From NCBI GenBank assembly GCA_021203285.1, contig JAJQBM010000030.1:1-6204 (forward strand): a stretch of DNA of 6,204 nt, in the 5' to 3' direction. This document shows positions 1 through 6,204 of this stretch, piece after piece. Every line of letters starts with the position of its first letter. Position 1 is the first letter of the stretch. Both the position numbers and the translations under genes were made by a program. The notes under the pieces are model-generated. The model was not told the DNA's origin and did not search any database. It worked only from the letters and a program-made list of their open reading frames with translations. This DNA is from Clostridiales bacterium (GTDB lineage: Bacteria > Bacillota > Clostridia > Lachnospirales > Lachnospiraceae).

Positions 1-214
1 GCTTATGAGGCTGTCCCTTAAAAAACATCTCCCCGCTCGTGGCCGGCTGCATTCCCGCCGCAATGGAAGTGATGGTCGATTTTCCGGAACCGTTCTCACC
101 GATCAGGCCGGTGATCTCTCCGCGGTAAACCTTGAAATCCACTTCATCCAGCGCAATCGTCGGGCCAAAGTGCTTGGACAGCTTTCTGGCTTCAAACAGT
201 AATTCCCTTTCCAT
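1..214 (-). CDS. Sugar-type ABC transporter ATP-binding protein, N-terminal 71 codons (runs off left edge)
   Basis: This is the N-terminal part of an ABC ATPase that would power sugar import at the cytoplasmic face of the membrane. Reading the minus strand from ATG at 214-212 gives MERELLFEARKLSKHFGPTI, then ALDEVDF and the Walker A loop GENGSGKST at about residues 39-47, followed by AAGMQPATSGEMFF. The spacing of LSKHFG, ALDEV, GEITGLIGENG and the P-loop is that of the RbsA/MglA/XylG group of carbohydrate ATPases, normally about 500 residues with two fused nucleotide-binding domains. Only the first part of domain one is present, so Walker B, the signature motif and the second domain cannot be seen. 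A GAGGAGAGGG ribosome binding site lies just upstream of the start (about 218-227). It is divergent from the AraC/GH39 regulator at 476, the usual layout of a sugar importer and its regulator. The ABC assignment is firm; the sugar group is likely and the substrate unknown. Confidence 0.88.
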   Translation of the reverse strand, partial: MERELLFEARKLSKHFGPTIALDEVDFKVYRGEITGLIGENGSGKSTITSIAAGMQPATSGEMFFKGQPHK

Positions 215-311
215 GTTCCCTCTCCTCGTATTGAAATATTACTTTTTTGTAACTGACTGATATTTTACCAATAATATGCATTCCTTTCATCCTCTCCTTA
301 TGCTTTTTTAC

Positions 312-329
312 AACAAAAAATAATTTGTT
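312..329. repeat. Perfect inverted repeat AACAAA-N6-TTTGTT, possible operator
   Basis: The arms AACAAA (312-317) and TTTGTT (324-329) are exact reverse complements around an AAATAA spacer, giving an 18-bp dyad between the two divergent starts. Dyads like this can bind dimeric regulators, although AraC-family proteins more often use direct repeats. The surrounding sequence is so rich in A and T that a chance match is quite possible. Confidence 0.35.
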
Positions 330-434
330 TTTTTTCTCTCATTCTTTCCATGTGATTTTTTGTACAATTTCCCGCCACAATTCTTTGTTTTTTGGACATA
401 GTGGCATTTTTCTCTTTTTTCATTCGGGATACTA

Positions 435-443
435 TGTTAAAAT
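435..443 (+). promoter_or_regulatory. Extended -10 promoter element for the AraC/GH39 regulator gene
   Basis: TGTTAAAAT fits the extended -10 form TGn-TATAAT, with one mismatch in the hexamer TAAAAT (438-443). The place for a -35 box, near 415-420, is a T run with no TTGACA likeness, and extended -10 promoters can work without a good -35. Transcription would start near 450, leaving a leader of about 25 bases with the AGAAGG ribosome binding site (463-468) seven bases before the ATG. Confidence 0.5.
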
Positions 444-475
444 AAGAACAATAATGAGAGAAAGAAGGCGAAAAA

Positions 476-2950
476 ATGACCTCTGATTACACCAGCAGCC
501 CCTCCGGCCTGCCCTTTGTGCAGAAAGTATACGGCAATTTCACACCGGAGCTCCAATGGACGCAAAACATGATGATCAGCTTTGTCCTGCGGGGTTCTCT
601 GGATCTCCGCTACAATTCCCGCACGCGGCACTTTAACGTGCATGATATTTTTTTCATCCTTCCGTTTGAAACTCTGTCCGTCATCACCTCCACTCCGGAC
701 GCCATGCTGCTGACCCTGACCGTGGAGGCCGATTATATCCGAAACCTTGTCCCGGATTTTTCCTCCCTCTCCCTGCGGCAGCACCATATCGGGAAGAATC
801 TGGGCGACCCTGTCTACTACGGATTCTGCCGCAACTTTGCCTCTGTCGTGTTCCACAACATGAACCAGACATCCACCTCCAAGTTCCAGATGCTGAAAGC
901 GCTTTCCGACATGCTGATCACCGTTCTGGAGAATTTTACAATGAAATCCACAGCTCCGGCTGCCGCAGATTACACGGCCTCTCGGATTAATGATATTCTG
1001 GCCTATATCAACAACCACTATAAGGAAAAAATCGCCGTTTGGGATATTGCCCGGTACCTCGGCATCCACCCGCAGTATTTTTCCAGTTTTTTCACCAAAA
1101 ACTTTCACGTCGGGTTTGCGGAATATCTGGCGGCTTACCGTGTGAACGCCTCGCTGAACCGGCTTCTCTTTTCCAATGACAGTATTTTGAACATTGCGCT
1201 GGAAAACGGGTTTTCCAACCATAAAACCTACGGTTCCGCTTTTCAGAGACTCTATCACATGACGCCCTCGGAATACCGCAAAAATTATCGAAAACGTTTC
1301 CTTTCAAACGATACCGAGCGTGAATCCGAGAAAAACACGGATCCGGACTACAGTATATTTGACTACCTTCACCGCTTCCTGACGGAGGACACAGGCTCAT
1401 CGCGCTTCTTCCGCACACAGACGCTCAGCTTCGACGCAGAAGGCCTGCTTTCACACAGCCGGACGAAAAAACAGATCCGCTCCTATACCCTCGGCCGGGC
1501 AGTCGCTTGTCTCCGCCATGACCTGCAGGAACAGATCCGTCAGGCCAAGACTGCTCTGAATATCGACTACTTCCGTGTCCGCGACATTTTCTCGGATTCG
1601 CTCTATGTCTACTATGAAAATGAAGAAAAAGAACCGATCTTTAACTGGCAGGCGCTGGACAATGCGTTTGACTTTATCCTCTCCACTGGTGCGAAGCCTT
1701 TTCCGGAGATCGGATATATGCCGGAAAAACTAGCCTCAAAAAAACAGTATGCCGGACTTCAATTCCGGCCCAATGTCAGTGCGCCAAAATCTGCAGAAAA
1801 GTGGAAGAAGCTGGTAAAAAGCTTCCTCCTCCATTACATTTACCGCTACGGGATCGATGAGGTGTCAGAGTGGTACTTTGACTTCTGGACCTCTCCGGAC
1901 CTGAATCTGAAAATGGCCTACTGGTACGAGACGATGGAGGATTTCTTTGAATTCTACCGGATCACATACGAAGTGTTCCGCGAGGTCAACCCGGCTCTCC
2001 GTCTCGGCACGCCGAACTTTTCCACGATATCCGGTTTTCCGTGGTATCATGCCTTTTTCCGATACTGCCGGGAGCACGACATCCACCCCGACTATGTCTC
2101 ATTCCACACCTATGGCTGTGATGTCATCACCGCGCCGCCCGCCTCTCTGGGCCTCAATGATGTCGACGGCAGCAATTTTACCATCTCAAACCAGATGCAG
2201 GTGAGAGACTTTCTTGTCCGGCTGCGGAAAGTTATGTGTGGGGAAGGCTTCAGTTCACTCGGCATTATCATCTCCGATTTCTGCCTGAACTTTATGCCCA
2301 TGGACCTGACAAGAGATACCTGTTACATGGCAGCCTATCTGGCTCACACAACCATTCACACGCTGGAGCTGACGGACATTCTGGGACATTGGGCGATGTC
2401 CGACATCCACGAGGACGCCTACCCGACAGGAACCTTGTTCTACGGCGGTCCCGGCTTCATGAATTATCAGGGATTGAAAAAGGCATCCTACAACGCCATG
2501 GCGCTTCTCGGCCACATGGGCGATGTCATTCTGGAGCGAGGGGAAAACTATCTTCTGTCCAAACAGAAAAATGTCTGGCAGCTCTATATTTATAATCTGG
2601 CCCGGCTTGACACTTTCTACAGCAATATAGATAAAACCGCCATCGACAGTACCCACCGGTATAACATTTACCGCGATACGGAAGATCTGCATGCGAACAT
2701 TATTCTCACCCTGCCCGCCGGTTCCTACTATATAAAGAAGTTTGAGGTAAACCGGACCTACGGGTCCGCCTATGACATCTGGGGTCAGATGGGATTTCCG
2801 GAAGATTTTTCCAAAGACATGGAAGATTATCTGAGAGAAAAAAGCGTCCCCCACATCACCTACTCGGTTCAGGATGTGGAGAACGCTCTGATACTGGATG
2901 AAATCATCCCGGCACACGGCCTGATGCTGCTGGAGATCTGGAAGAGGTAA
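476..2950 (+). CDS. AraC-family transcriptional regulator fused to a GH39 beta-xylosidase-like domain with altered catalytic residues
   Basis: This 824-residue protein is probably a cytoplasmic sugar-responsive transcription regulator; it has no signal peptide or membrane segment. Residues about 15-90 resemble an AraC-type cupin (FVLRGSLDLRYNS, then FNVHDIFFILPFE). Residues about 168-272 are the AraC DNA-binding domain, with helix-turn-helix one at IAVWDIARYLGIHPQYFSSFF and helix two ending in the typical GFSNHKTYGSAFQRLYHMTPSEYRK. Residues about 340-820 follow the GH39 beta-xylosidase fold: GAKPFPEIGYMPEKL, HYIYRYGIDEVSEWYFDFW, VSFHTYG, then HWAMSDIHED and FYGGPGFMNYQGLKKASYNA. In active GH39 enzymes the acid/base is Glu in WNEP and the nucleophile is Glu in TE(W/F)N; here these are WTSP (Ser473) and SDFC (Asp601), so hydrolysis is unlikely and sugar sensing is the better guess. 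The start is chosen by AGAAGG at 463-468. It is divergent from the ABC gene and convergent with secA. The fold calls are firm, the ligand unknown. Confidence 0.93.
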   Translation: MTSDYTSSPSGLPFVQKVYGNFTPELQWTQNMMISFVLRGSLDLRYNSRTRHFNVHDIFFILPFETLSVITSTPDAMLLTLTVEADYIRNLVPDFSSLSLRQHHIGKNLGDPVYYGFCRNFASVVFHNMNQTSTSKFQMLKALSDMLITVLENFTMKSTAPAAADYTASRINDILAYINNHYKEKIAVWDIARYLGIHPQYFSSFFTKNFHVGFAEYLAAYRVNASLNRLLFSNDSILNIALENGFSNHKTYGSAFQRLYHMTPSEYRKNYRKRFLSNDTERESEKNTDPDYSIFDYLHRFLTEDTGSSRFFRTQTLSFDAEGLLSHSRTKKQIRSYTLGRAVACLRHDLQEQIRQAKTALNIDYFRVRDIFSDSLYVYYENEEKEPIFNWQALDNAFDFILSTGAKPFPEIGYMPEKLASKKQYAGLQFRPNVSAPKSAEKWKKLVKSFLLHYIYRYGIDEVSEWYFDFWTSPDLNLKMAYWYETMEDFFEFYRITYEVFREVNPALRLGTPNFSTISGFPWYHAFFRYCREHDIHPDYVSFHTYGCDVITAPPASLGLNDVDGSNFTISNQMQVRDFLVRLRKVMCGEGFSSLGIIISDFCLNFMPMDLTRDTCYMAAYLAHTTIHTLELTDILGHWAMSDIHEDAYPTGTLFYGGPGFMNYQGLKKASYNAMALLGHMGDVILERGENYLLSKQKNVWQLYIYNLARLDTFYSNIDKTAIDSTHRYNIYRDTEDLHANIILTLPAGSYYIKKFEVNRTYGSAYDIWGQMGFPEDFSKDMEDYLREKSVPHITYSVQDVENALILDEIIPAHGLMLLEIWKR

Positions 2951-2984
2951 GCCTCCGTTATTTAAACCTTCCGCAGCAGTTTTT
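2927..2984 (+). terminator. Weak stem-loop plus T run at the end of the regulator gene, possible terminator
   Basis: CTGCTG (2927-2932) can pair with CAGCAG (2974-2979), and inside it GGAAG (2940-2944) with CTTCC (2968-2972); five T residues follow at 2980-2984. The two stems are separated by an unequal internal bulge and the loop is long, so this is a poor intrinsic terminator. It would cover the stop codons of both convergent genes. No comparable hairpin with a T run was found in the other direction for secA. Confidence 0.25.
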
Positions 2985-5528
2985 ATACTTTTTCCCGCTC
3001 CCGCACGGGCAGGGGTCGTTGGGATAAACCTTTTTCTCTGCGCGCTTCTTCGGCGCTTTCTGCAGGGATTCGTCCTTGTTCGTTCCGGTGACCTTTGCCA
3101 CCTCCTCGCGCTCTACCTTCTGCTCCACACGGACATGGAAGAGAAGGCGGATTGTCTCCTCCTGCATATTCGCGATCATATCGTCAAACATATCGTAACC
3201 GGCCATCTTGTACTCCACCAGCGGGTCACGCTGGCCGTAAGCCTGCAAGCCGATGCCCTCGCGGAGAATCTCCATATCGTCGATGTGATCCATCCACTTC
3301 CGGTCGATGCTCTTTAAGAGGATGACGCGCTCCATCTCGCGGATCATATCCTCCTCCGGGAACTCTGCTTCCTTCGCCTCATAGAGCTTGACGGCCTTTT
3401 CCTTTAGCATATGCTTCAGCTCGTTTTTGCTCTTTCCAGCCACATCCTCCTCGCCGAGCGGCTCGATGGGGATAACGGGGATGAGAAGCTCGTTCATCTC
3501 CACCACATCCCATGTCTTCCCGCCCTCGTCGTCATCGGAAAGGCAGGTATCCACGGTATTCTCCACGCGGTCCGTGATCATCTTGTAGATGACGCTGCGC
3601 ATATTCTCTCCGTCCAGAACGCGGCGGCGCTCCCCGTAGATGATCTCGCGCTGGTCGTTCATCACCTGATCATACTCCAGCAGGTTTTTACGGATGCCGA
3701 AGTTATTGCTCTCGATCTTCTCCTGCGCTTTCTCAATCGCGCCGGAGAGCATCTTATGCTCGATCTGCTCCCCCTCTGGAACGCCCAGTGCGTTGAACAT
3801 CGTGATCAGCTTCTCCGATCCGAAGAGGCGCATCAGGTCATCCTCCAGAGCAATGTAAAAACGGGATTCGCCGGGATCGCCCTGCCGACCGGAACGTCCG
3901 CGGAGCTGATTGTCAATCCGGCGGGACTCATGGCGCTCCGTGCCGATGATCTTCAAGCCTCCGGCGGCCCTTGCCTCATCGTCCAGCTTGATATCCGTAC
4001 CACGGCCGGCCATGTTGGTCGCGATCGTCACCGCGCCGTGAACGCCGGCCTGCGCGACGATTTCCGCCTCCAGCTCGTGGAACTTCGCGTTCAATACATT
4101 GTGCTGGATGCCCTCTTTGTTCAGCATCCGGCTCAGCAGTTCGGAGGTCTCGATCGTGATCGTGCCCACCAGAACCGGCTGGCCCTTCGCGTGCGTCTCC
4201 ACGATCTCCTTCACGACTGCCTTAAACTTCTCATCCTTTGTCTTGTAAACGGCGTCCTGCAGATCCTTCCGGATGACCGGCTTATTGGTGGGAATCTCGA
4301 TGACATCCATCCCGTAGATATCGCGGAACTCCTTCTCCTCCGTCAGCGCCGTACCGGTCATGCCGGCCTTTTTCTCAAATTTATTAAAGAAATTCTGGAA
4401 TGTGATGGTCGCCAGCGTCTTGCTCTCCCGCTTCACCTTCACATGCTCCTTCGCCTCAATGGCCTGGTGCAGGCCGTCCGAATAGCGCCGCCCCGGCATG
4501 ATACGTCCGGTAAACTCGTCGACAATGAGGATCTGGTCATCCGCCACCACATAATCCTGATCCCGGTGCATCAGGTTGTGGGCGCGCAGCGCCAGAATGA
4601 TATTGTGCTGAATCTCCAGATTTTCCGCATCCGCCAGATTTTCAATCTTAAAGAAACGCTCGACCTTTTCCACACCCTCCTGGGTCAGGTTGATGACTTT
4701 GTCCTTCTCATTTACGATAAAATCGCCGGTCTCCTCGATCTCAATGCCCATAATGGCATCCATCTTGGAAAACTCCTGGCTGGCCTCGCCGCGGTGCATC
4801 TGCCGCGCCAGAATATCGCAGGCTTCATAGAGCTTCGTCGACTTTCCACTCTGGCCGGAGATGATCAGTGGGGTTCTCGCCTCGTCGATCAGCACCGAGT
4901 CCACCTCATCGATGATCGCATAGTGGAGATCCCTCTGCACTAGCTGCTCCTTGTAGATGACCATATTGTCACGCAGATAGTCAAATCCCAGCTCATTGTT
5001 TGTTACATAAGTGATATCGCAGGCATACTGCTTCCGGCGCTCGTCATTCTCCATGCTGTTTAAAACCACGCCGACGGTCAGTCCGAGAAACTCATGCACC
5101 TTTCCCATCCACTCCGCGTCACGCTTCGCCAGATAATCATTGACCGTGACGATATGGACACCCTTGCCCTCCAGGGCATTCAGGTAAGCCGGACAGGTGG
5201 ATACCAGTGTTTTTCCTTCACCGGTCTTCATCTCGGAGATACGCCCCTGATGGAGGACAATGCCGCCGATTAACTGCACACGGTAATGCTCCATGCCGAG
5301 GACACGCCGGGCCGCCTCACGGACTGCCGCAAATGCCTCCGGCAGAAGATCATCCAGCGTCTCCCCGTTCGCCAGCCGCTCCTTAAACGCCGGAGTCAGT
5401 GCGCGAAGCTCCTCATCCGACTTCTCCACCATCTGCGGCCGCAGCGCCTCGATCTTATCCACGATCGGCTCAATCCGCTTGAGCTCACGCGCGCTGTGCG
5501 TCCCGAAAATTTTCTCTATCATACTCAT
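2958..5528 (-). CDS. secA: Preprotein translocase ATPase SecA
   Basis: SecA is the cytoplasmic motor that drives unfolded secretory proteins through the SecYEG channel by ATP hydrolysis. The 856-residue product is full length for a bacterial SecA. Visible in order are: N-terminus [10 protein letters not shown]; Walker A MKTGEGKT at 100-107; the [15 protein letters not shown] block near 128-142; Walker B DEVD at 207-210 with [15 protein letters not shown] after it; the preprotein-crosslinking region from about 225; [10 protein letters not shown] at 504-513; the arginine-finger motif [13 protein letters not shown] at 541-553; the helical scaffold [14 protein letters not shown] from 745; and a C-terminal SEC-C zinc motif with Cys840, Cys842, Cys851 and Cys852, which binds SecB or ribosomes in other species. 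The reading frame is open 43 codons further up, to 5657, but that extension would cross the promoter and lacks SecA likeness; the ATG at 5528 has AAGGAG before it and matches the family start. Neither hpf nor prfB, its common Firmicute neighbours, is adjacent. Confidence 0.98.
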   Translation of the reverse strand: MSMIEKIFGTHSARELKRIEPIVDKIEALRPQMVEKSDEELRALTPAFKERLANGETLDDLLPEAFAAVREAARRVLGMEHYRVQLIGGIVLHQGRISEMKTGEGKTLVSTCPAYLNALEGKGVHIVTVNDYLAKRDAEWMGKVHEFLGLTVGVVLNSMENDERRKQYACDITYVTNNELGFDYLRDNMVIYKEQLVQRDLHYAIIDEVDSVLIDEARTPLIISGQSGKSTKLYEACDILARQMHRGEASQEFSKMDAIMGIEIEETGDFIVNEKDKVINLTQEGVEKVERFFKIENLADAENLEIQHNIILALRAHNLMHRDQDYVVADDQILIVDEFTGRIMPGRRYSDGLHQAIEAKEHVKVKRESKTLATITFQNFFNKFEKKAGMTGTALTEEKEFRDIYGMDVIEIPTNKPVIRKDLQDAVYKTKDEKFKAVVKEIVETHAKGQPVLVGTITIETSELLSRMLNKEGIQHNVLNAKFHELEAEIVAQAGVHGAVTIATNMAGRGTDIKLDDEARAAGGLKIIGTERHESRRIDNQLRGRSGRQGDPGESRFYIALEDDLMRLFGSEKLITMFNALGVPEGEQIEHKMLSGAIEKAQEKIESNNFGIRKNLLEYDQVMNDQREIIYGERRRVLDGENMRSVIYKMITDRVENTVDTCLSDDDEGGKTWDVVEMNELLIPVIPIEPLGEEDVAGKSKNELKHMLKEKAVKLYEAKEAEFPEEDMIREMERVILLKSIDRKWMDHIDDMEILREGIGLQAYGQRDPLVEYKMAGYDMFDDMIANMQEETIRLLFHVRVEQKVEREEVAKVTGTNKDESLQKAPKKRAEKKVYPNDPCPCGSGKKYKNCCGRFK

Positions 5529-5537
5529 ATCGTAATG

Positions 5538-5544
5538 TCTCCTT
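5538..5544 (-). promoter_or_regulatory. secA ribosome binding site
   Basis: AAGGAGA on the minus strand lies about ten bases before ATG at 5528-5526. It decides the start in favour of MSMIEKIF over the upstream in-frame ATG at 5657. The second in-frame ATG, at 5522, would be about 16 bases away and is less well placed. Confidence 0.8.
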
Positions 5545-5573
5545 GTTGTCTGTAACGGACGCTTTTCCCAGAT

Positions 5574-5602
5574 ATTGTACCACCATCTTTTTTCGGAGAC
5601 AA
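5574..5602 (-). promoter_or_regulatory. Sigma-A type promoter of secA
   Basis: On the minus strand, TTGTCT (5602-5597) and TACAAT (5579-5574) are separated by exactly 17 bases. The -10 box differs from TATAAT at one position and the -35 box keeps the TTG of TTGACA. Transcription would begin near 5567, giving secA a leader of roughly 40 bases. The rest of the gap at 5529-5703 shows no gene and no clear hairpin with a T run after ptsI, so some read-through from ptsI into secA is possible. Confidence 0.75.
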
Positions 5603-5703
5603 TACGCAAAGCAATGAACGAATTGTGAATATTTTGTAAAGGGCGACGAGTGTGCATGAGGGGTGGAGGACCGTGAATCGTGACTCACAAGAGCTTTCCT
5701 GAT

Positions 5704-6204
5704 CTAGTCCAGCTTTCGCACCGCGTCCCTCACCGGAAGGAGAAAGGACGGCGAAACGGACAATTCATCAATACCCATGTCAATAAAAGTCTTCGTCAGT
5801 GTCGTGTCCGCGCCGAGCTCGCCGCAGATGCCGACCCACGCGCCGCCCTTATGGCCGTTCTCGATCACCGTCTGAATGGACCGTAGAACCGCCGGATGAT
5901 GGGAATCATTGATGCTGTCCAGCTTTGCGTTCTGCCGGTCGATGGCCAGCGTATACTGGGTCAGATCATTGGTCCCGATGCTGAAAAAGTCCACTTCCCT
6001 TCCCAGCTCCTCGCTGATCCAGACCGCCGCCGGCGTCTCGATCATGATGCCAATCTCCACATCCTTATAGGCGATCCCCTCCGCGGAGAGCTCCGCCTTG
6101 ACCTTCGCCAGAATCCGCTTGCACTCCAGAACCTCCTGAACGGAAATAATCATTGGAAACATAATCTAAATATTGCCGTAGGAACAGGCCCGCAGGAGCG
6201 CCCG
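5704..6204 (-). CDS. ptsI: PTS enzyme I (phosphoenolpyruvate-protein phosphotransferase), C-terminal part, interrupted by an in-frame TAG
   Basis: Enzyme I is the cytoplasmic protein that takes phosphate from phosphoenolpyruvate and passes it to HPr, starting the PTS sugar uptake cascade. The frame is in register from the right edge: RALLRACSYGNI, then TAG at 6168-6166, then IMFPMIISVQEVLE. Downstream come GIMIETPAAV, VDFFSIGTNDLTQYTLAIDR and GICGELGAD, whose Cys is the conserved catalytic cysteine of the PEP-binding domain, then DELSVSPSFLLPVRDAVRKLD and a TAG stop at 5706-5704. These match the enzyme I C-terminal barrel closely; the tail is shorter than in E. coli or B. subtilis, as in many clostridia. 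The first ATG after the break (6162) has no ribosome binding site, so the 152-codon remainder is probably not translated alone. The break is a nonsense mutation or a sequence error. The HPr-binding domain and phospho-histidine lie outside the window. Family call firm, functional state unknown. Confidence 0.9.
6166..6168 (-). other. In-frame amber codon inside ptsI
   Basis: The codon between YGNI and IMFPMI reads TAG on the minus strand, and both flanks match enzyme I in the same frame. It is one base away from AAG (Lys) and CAG (Gln); other species have Lys or Arg around here (NLKVMFPM in B. subtilis, KLRIMFPM in E. coli, from memory). There is no shift of frame, only a stop. Confidence 0.9.

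Larger units (their letters stand above)
215..475. promoter_or_regulatory. AT-rich divergent intergenic region between ABC transporter gene and AraC/GH39 regulator
   Basis: These 261 bases separate two divergent genes and must hold both start regions. They are much richer in A and T than the flanking genes, with several runs of six or more T. Visible elements are the inverted repeat at 312-329, the 8-bp palindrome TTGTACAA at 360-367, two copies of TTTTTTGTA (243-251 and 356-364), two copies of ATTCTTT (341-347 and 380-386), and GCCAC/GTGGC arms at 374-378 and 401-405. An extended -10 element faces the regulator. Toward the ABC gene I see only -10-like hexamers on the minus strand (TATTAT at 276-271, TAAAAT at 267-262) without a matching -35, which fits a promoter that needs an activator. 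That it is the regulator's target is inference from position. Confidence 0.6.

Noticed and set aside
215..475. Catabolite-repression (cre) site in the divergent region
   Set aside because: I looked for the TGnAARCGnnnnCA type pattern and found no acceptable match.
437..1258. A 273-codon open frame on the minus strand over the regulator's N-terminal half
   Set aside because: It lies opposite the clearly conserved AraC domains and its translation shows no family likeness; it is a coding shadow.
2255..2917. A 220-codon minus-strand frame opposite the GH39-like domain
   Set aside because: The plus-strand frame carries continuous GH39 likeness throughout; the antisense frame has no start signal or motif.
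3411..4943. A 510-codon open frame on the plus strand inside secA
   Set aside because: It is antisense to the conserved secA coding sequence, has no recognisable domain or ribosome site, and is explained by the biased third-position use of secA.
5529..5657. In-frame N-terminal extension of SecA by 43 codons
   Set aside because: It would run through the sigma-A promoter at 5574-5602, shows no SecA likeness, and the AAGGAG site fits ATG at 5528.
5662..5700. GTGA...TCAC symmetric sequence after ptsI as a terminator
   Set aside because: The arms are only four bases and no T run follows on the minus strand.
5485..5703. Read-through of the terminal ptsI TAG into a longer C-terminus
   Set aside because: The continuation has no enzyme I likeness and crosses the secA promoter and start, so the TAG at 5704-5706 is taken as the true end.

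Overview
The window looks like chromosomal DNA of a Gram-positive Firmicute, most likely class Clostridia and possibly Lachnospiraceae. The grounds are the SecA sequence (clostridial [12 protein letters not shown] N-terminus, C-terminal SEC-C zinc motif), a clostridial-type PTS enzyme I C-terminus, strong AAGGAG-type ribosome binding sites, a sigma-A type promoter, and an AraC regulator fused to a GH39-like domain, a design I associate with plant- and host-glycan-using gut Firmicutes. The taxonomic call is inference from reading, not from a search.

Layout. Bases 1-214 (minus strand) hold the first 71 codons of a sugar-type ABC transporter ATPase that runs off the left edge. Bases 215-475 are an AT-rich divergent intergenic region with poly-T tracts, short palindromes and an extended -10 element facing right. 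Bases 476-2950 (plus) encode an 824-residue protein: AraC-type cupin, AraC helix-turn-helix, then a GH39 beta-xylosidase-like barrel. Bases 2958-5528 (minus) encode a complete 856-residue SecA, ending tail-to-tail with the regulator only 7 bp away. Bases 5529-5703 carry the secA promoter and ribosome binding site. Bases 5704-6204 (minus) hold the C-terminal part of PTS enzyme I (ptsI), cut by an in-frame TAG codon at 6166-6168 and running off the right edge.

How they work together. The left half reads as a carbohydrate module: a one-component regulator divergent from an ABC sugar importer, probably controlling it in response to a sugar. The right half is housekeeping: the preprotein translocase motor and the general PTS phosphotransferase. 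The most interesting points are that the GH39 domain of the regulator has lost its catalytic acid/base glutamate and has Asp at the nucleophile position, suggesting a glycosidase fold reused as a ligand sensor, and that ptsI is interrupted by a nonsense codon inside a well conserved block. I see no CRISPR array, tRNA, rRNA, insertion sequence or phage gene.
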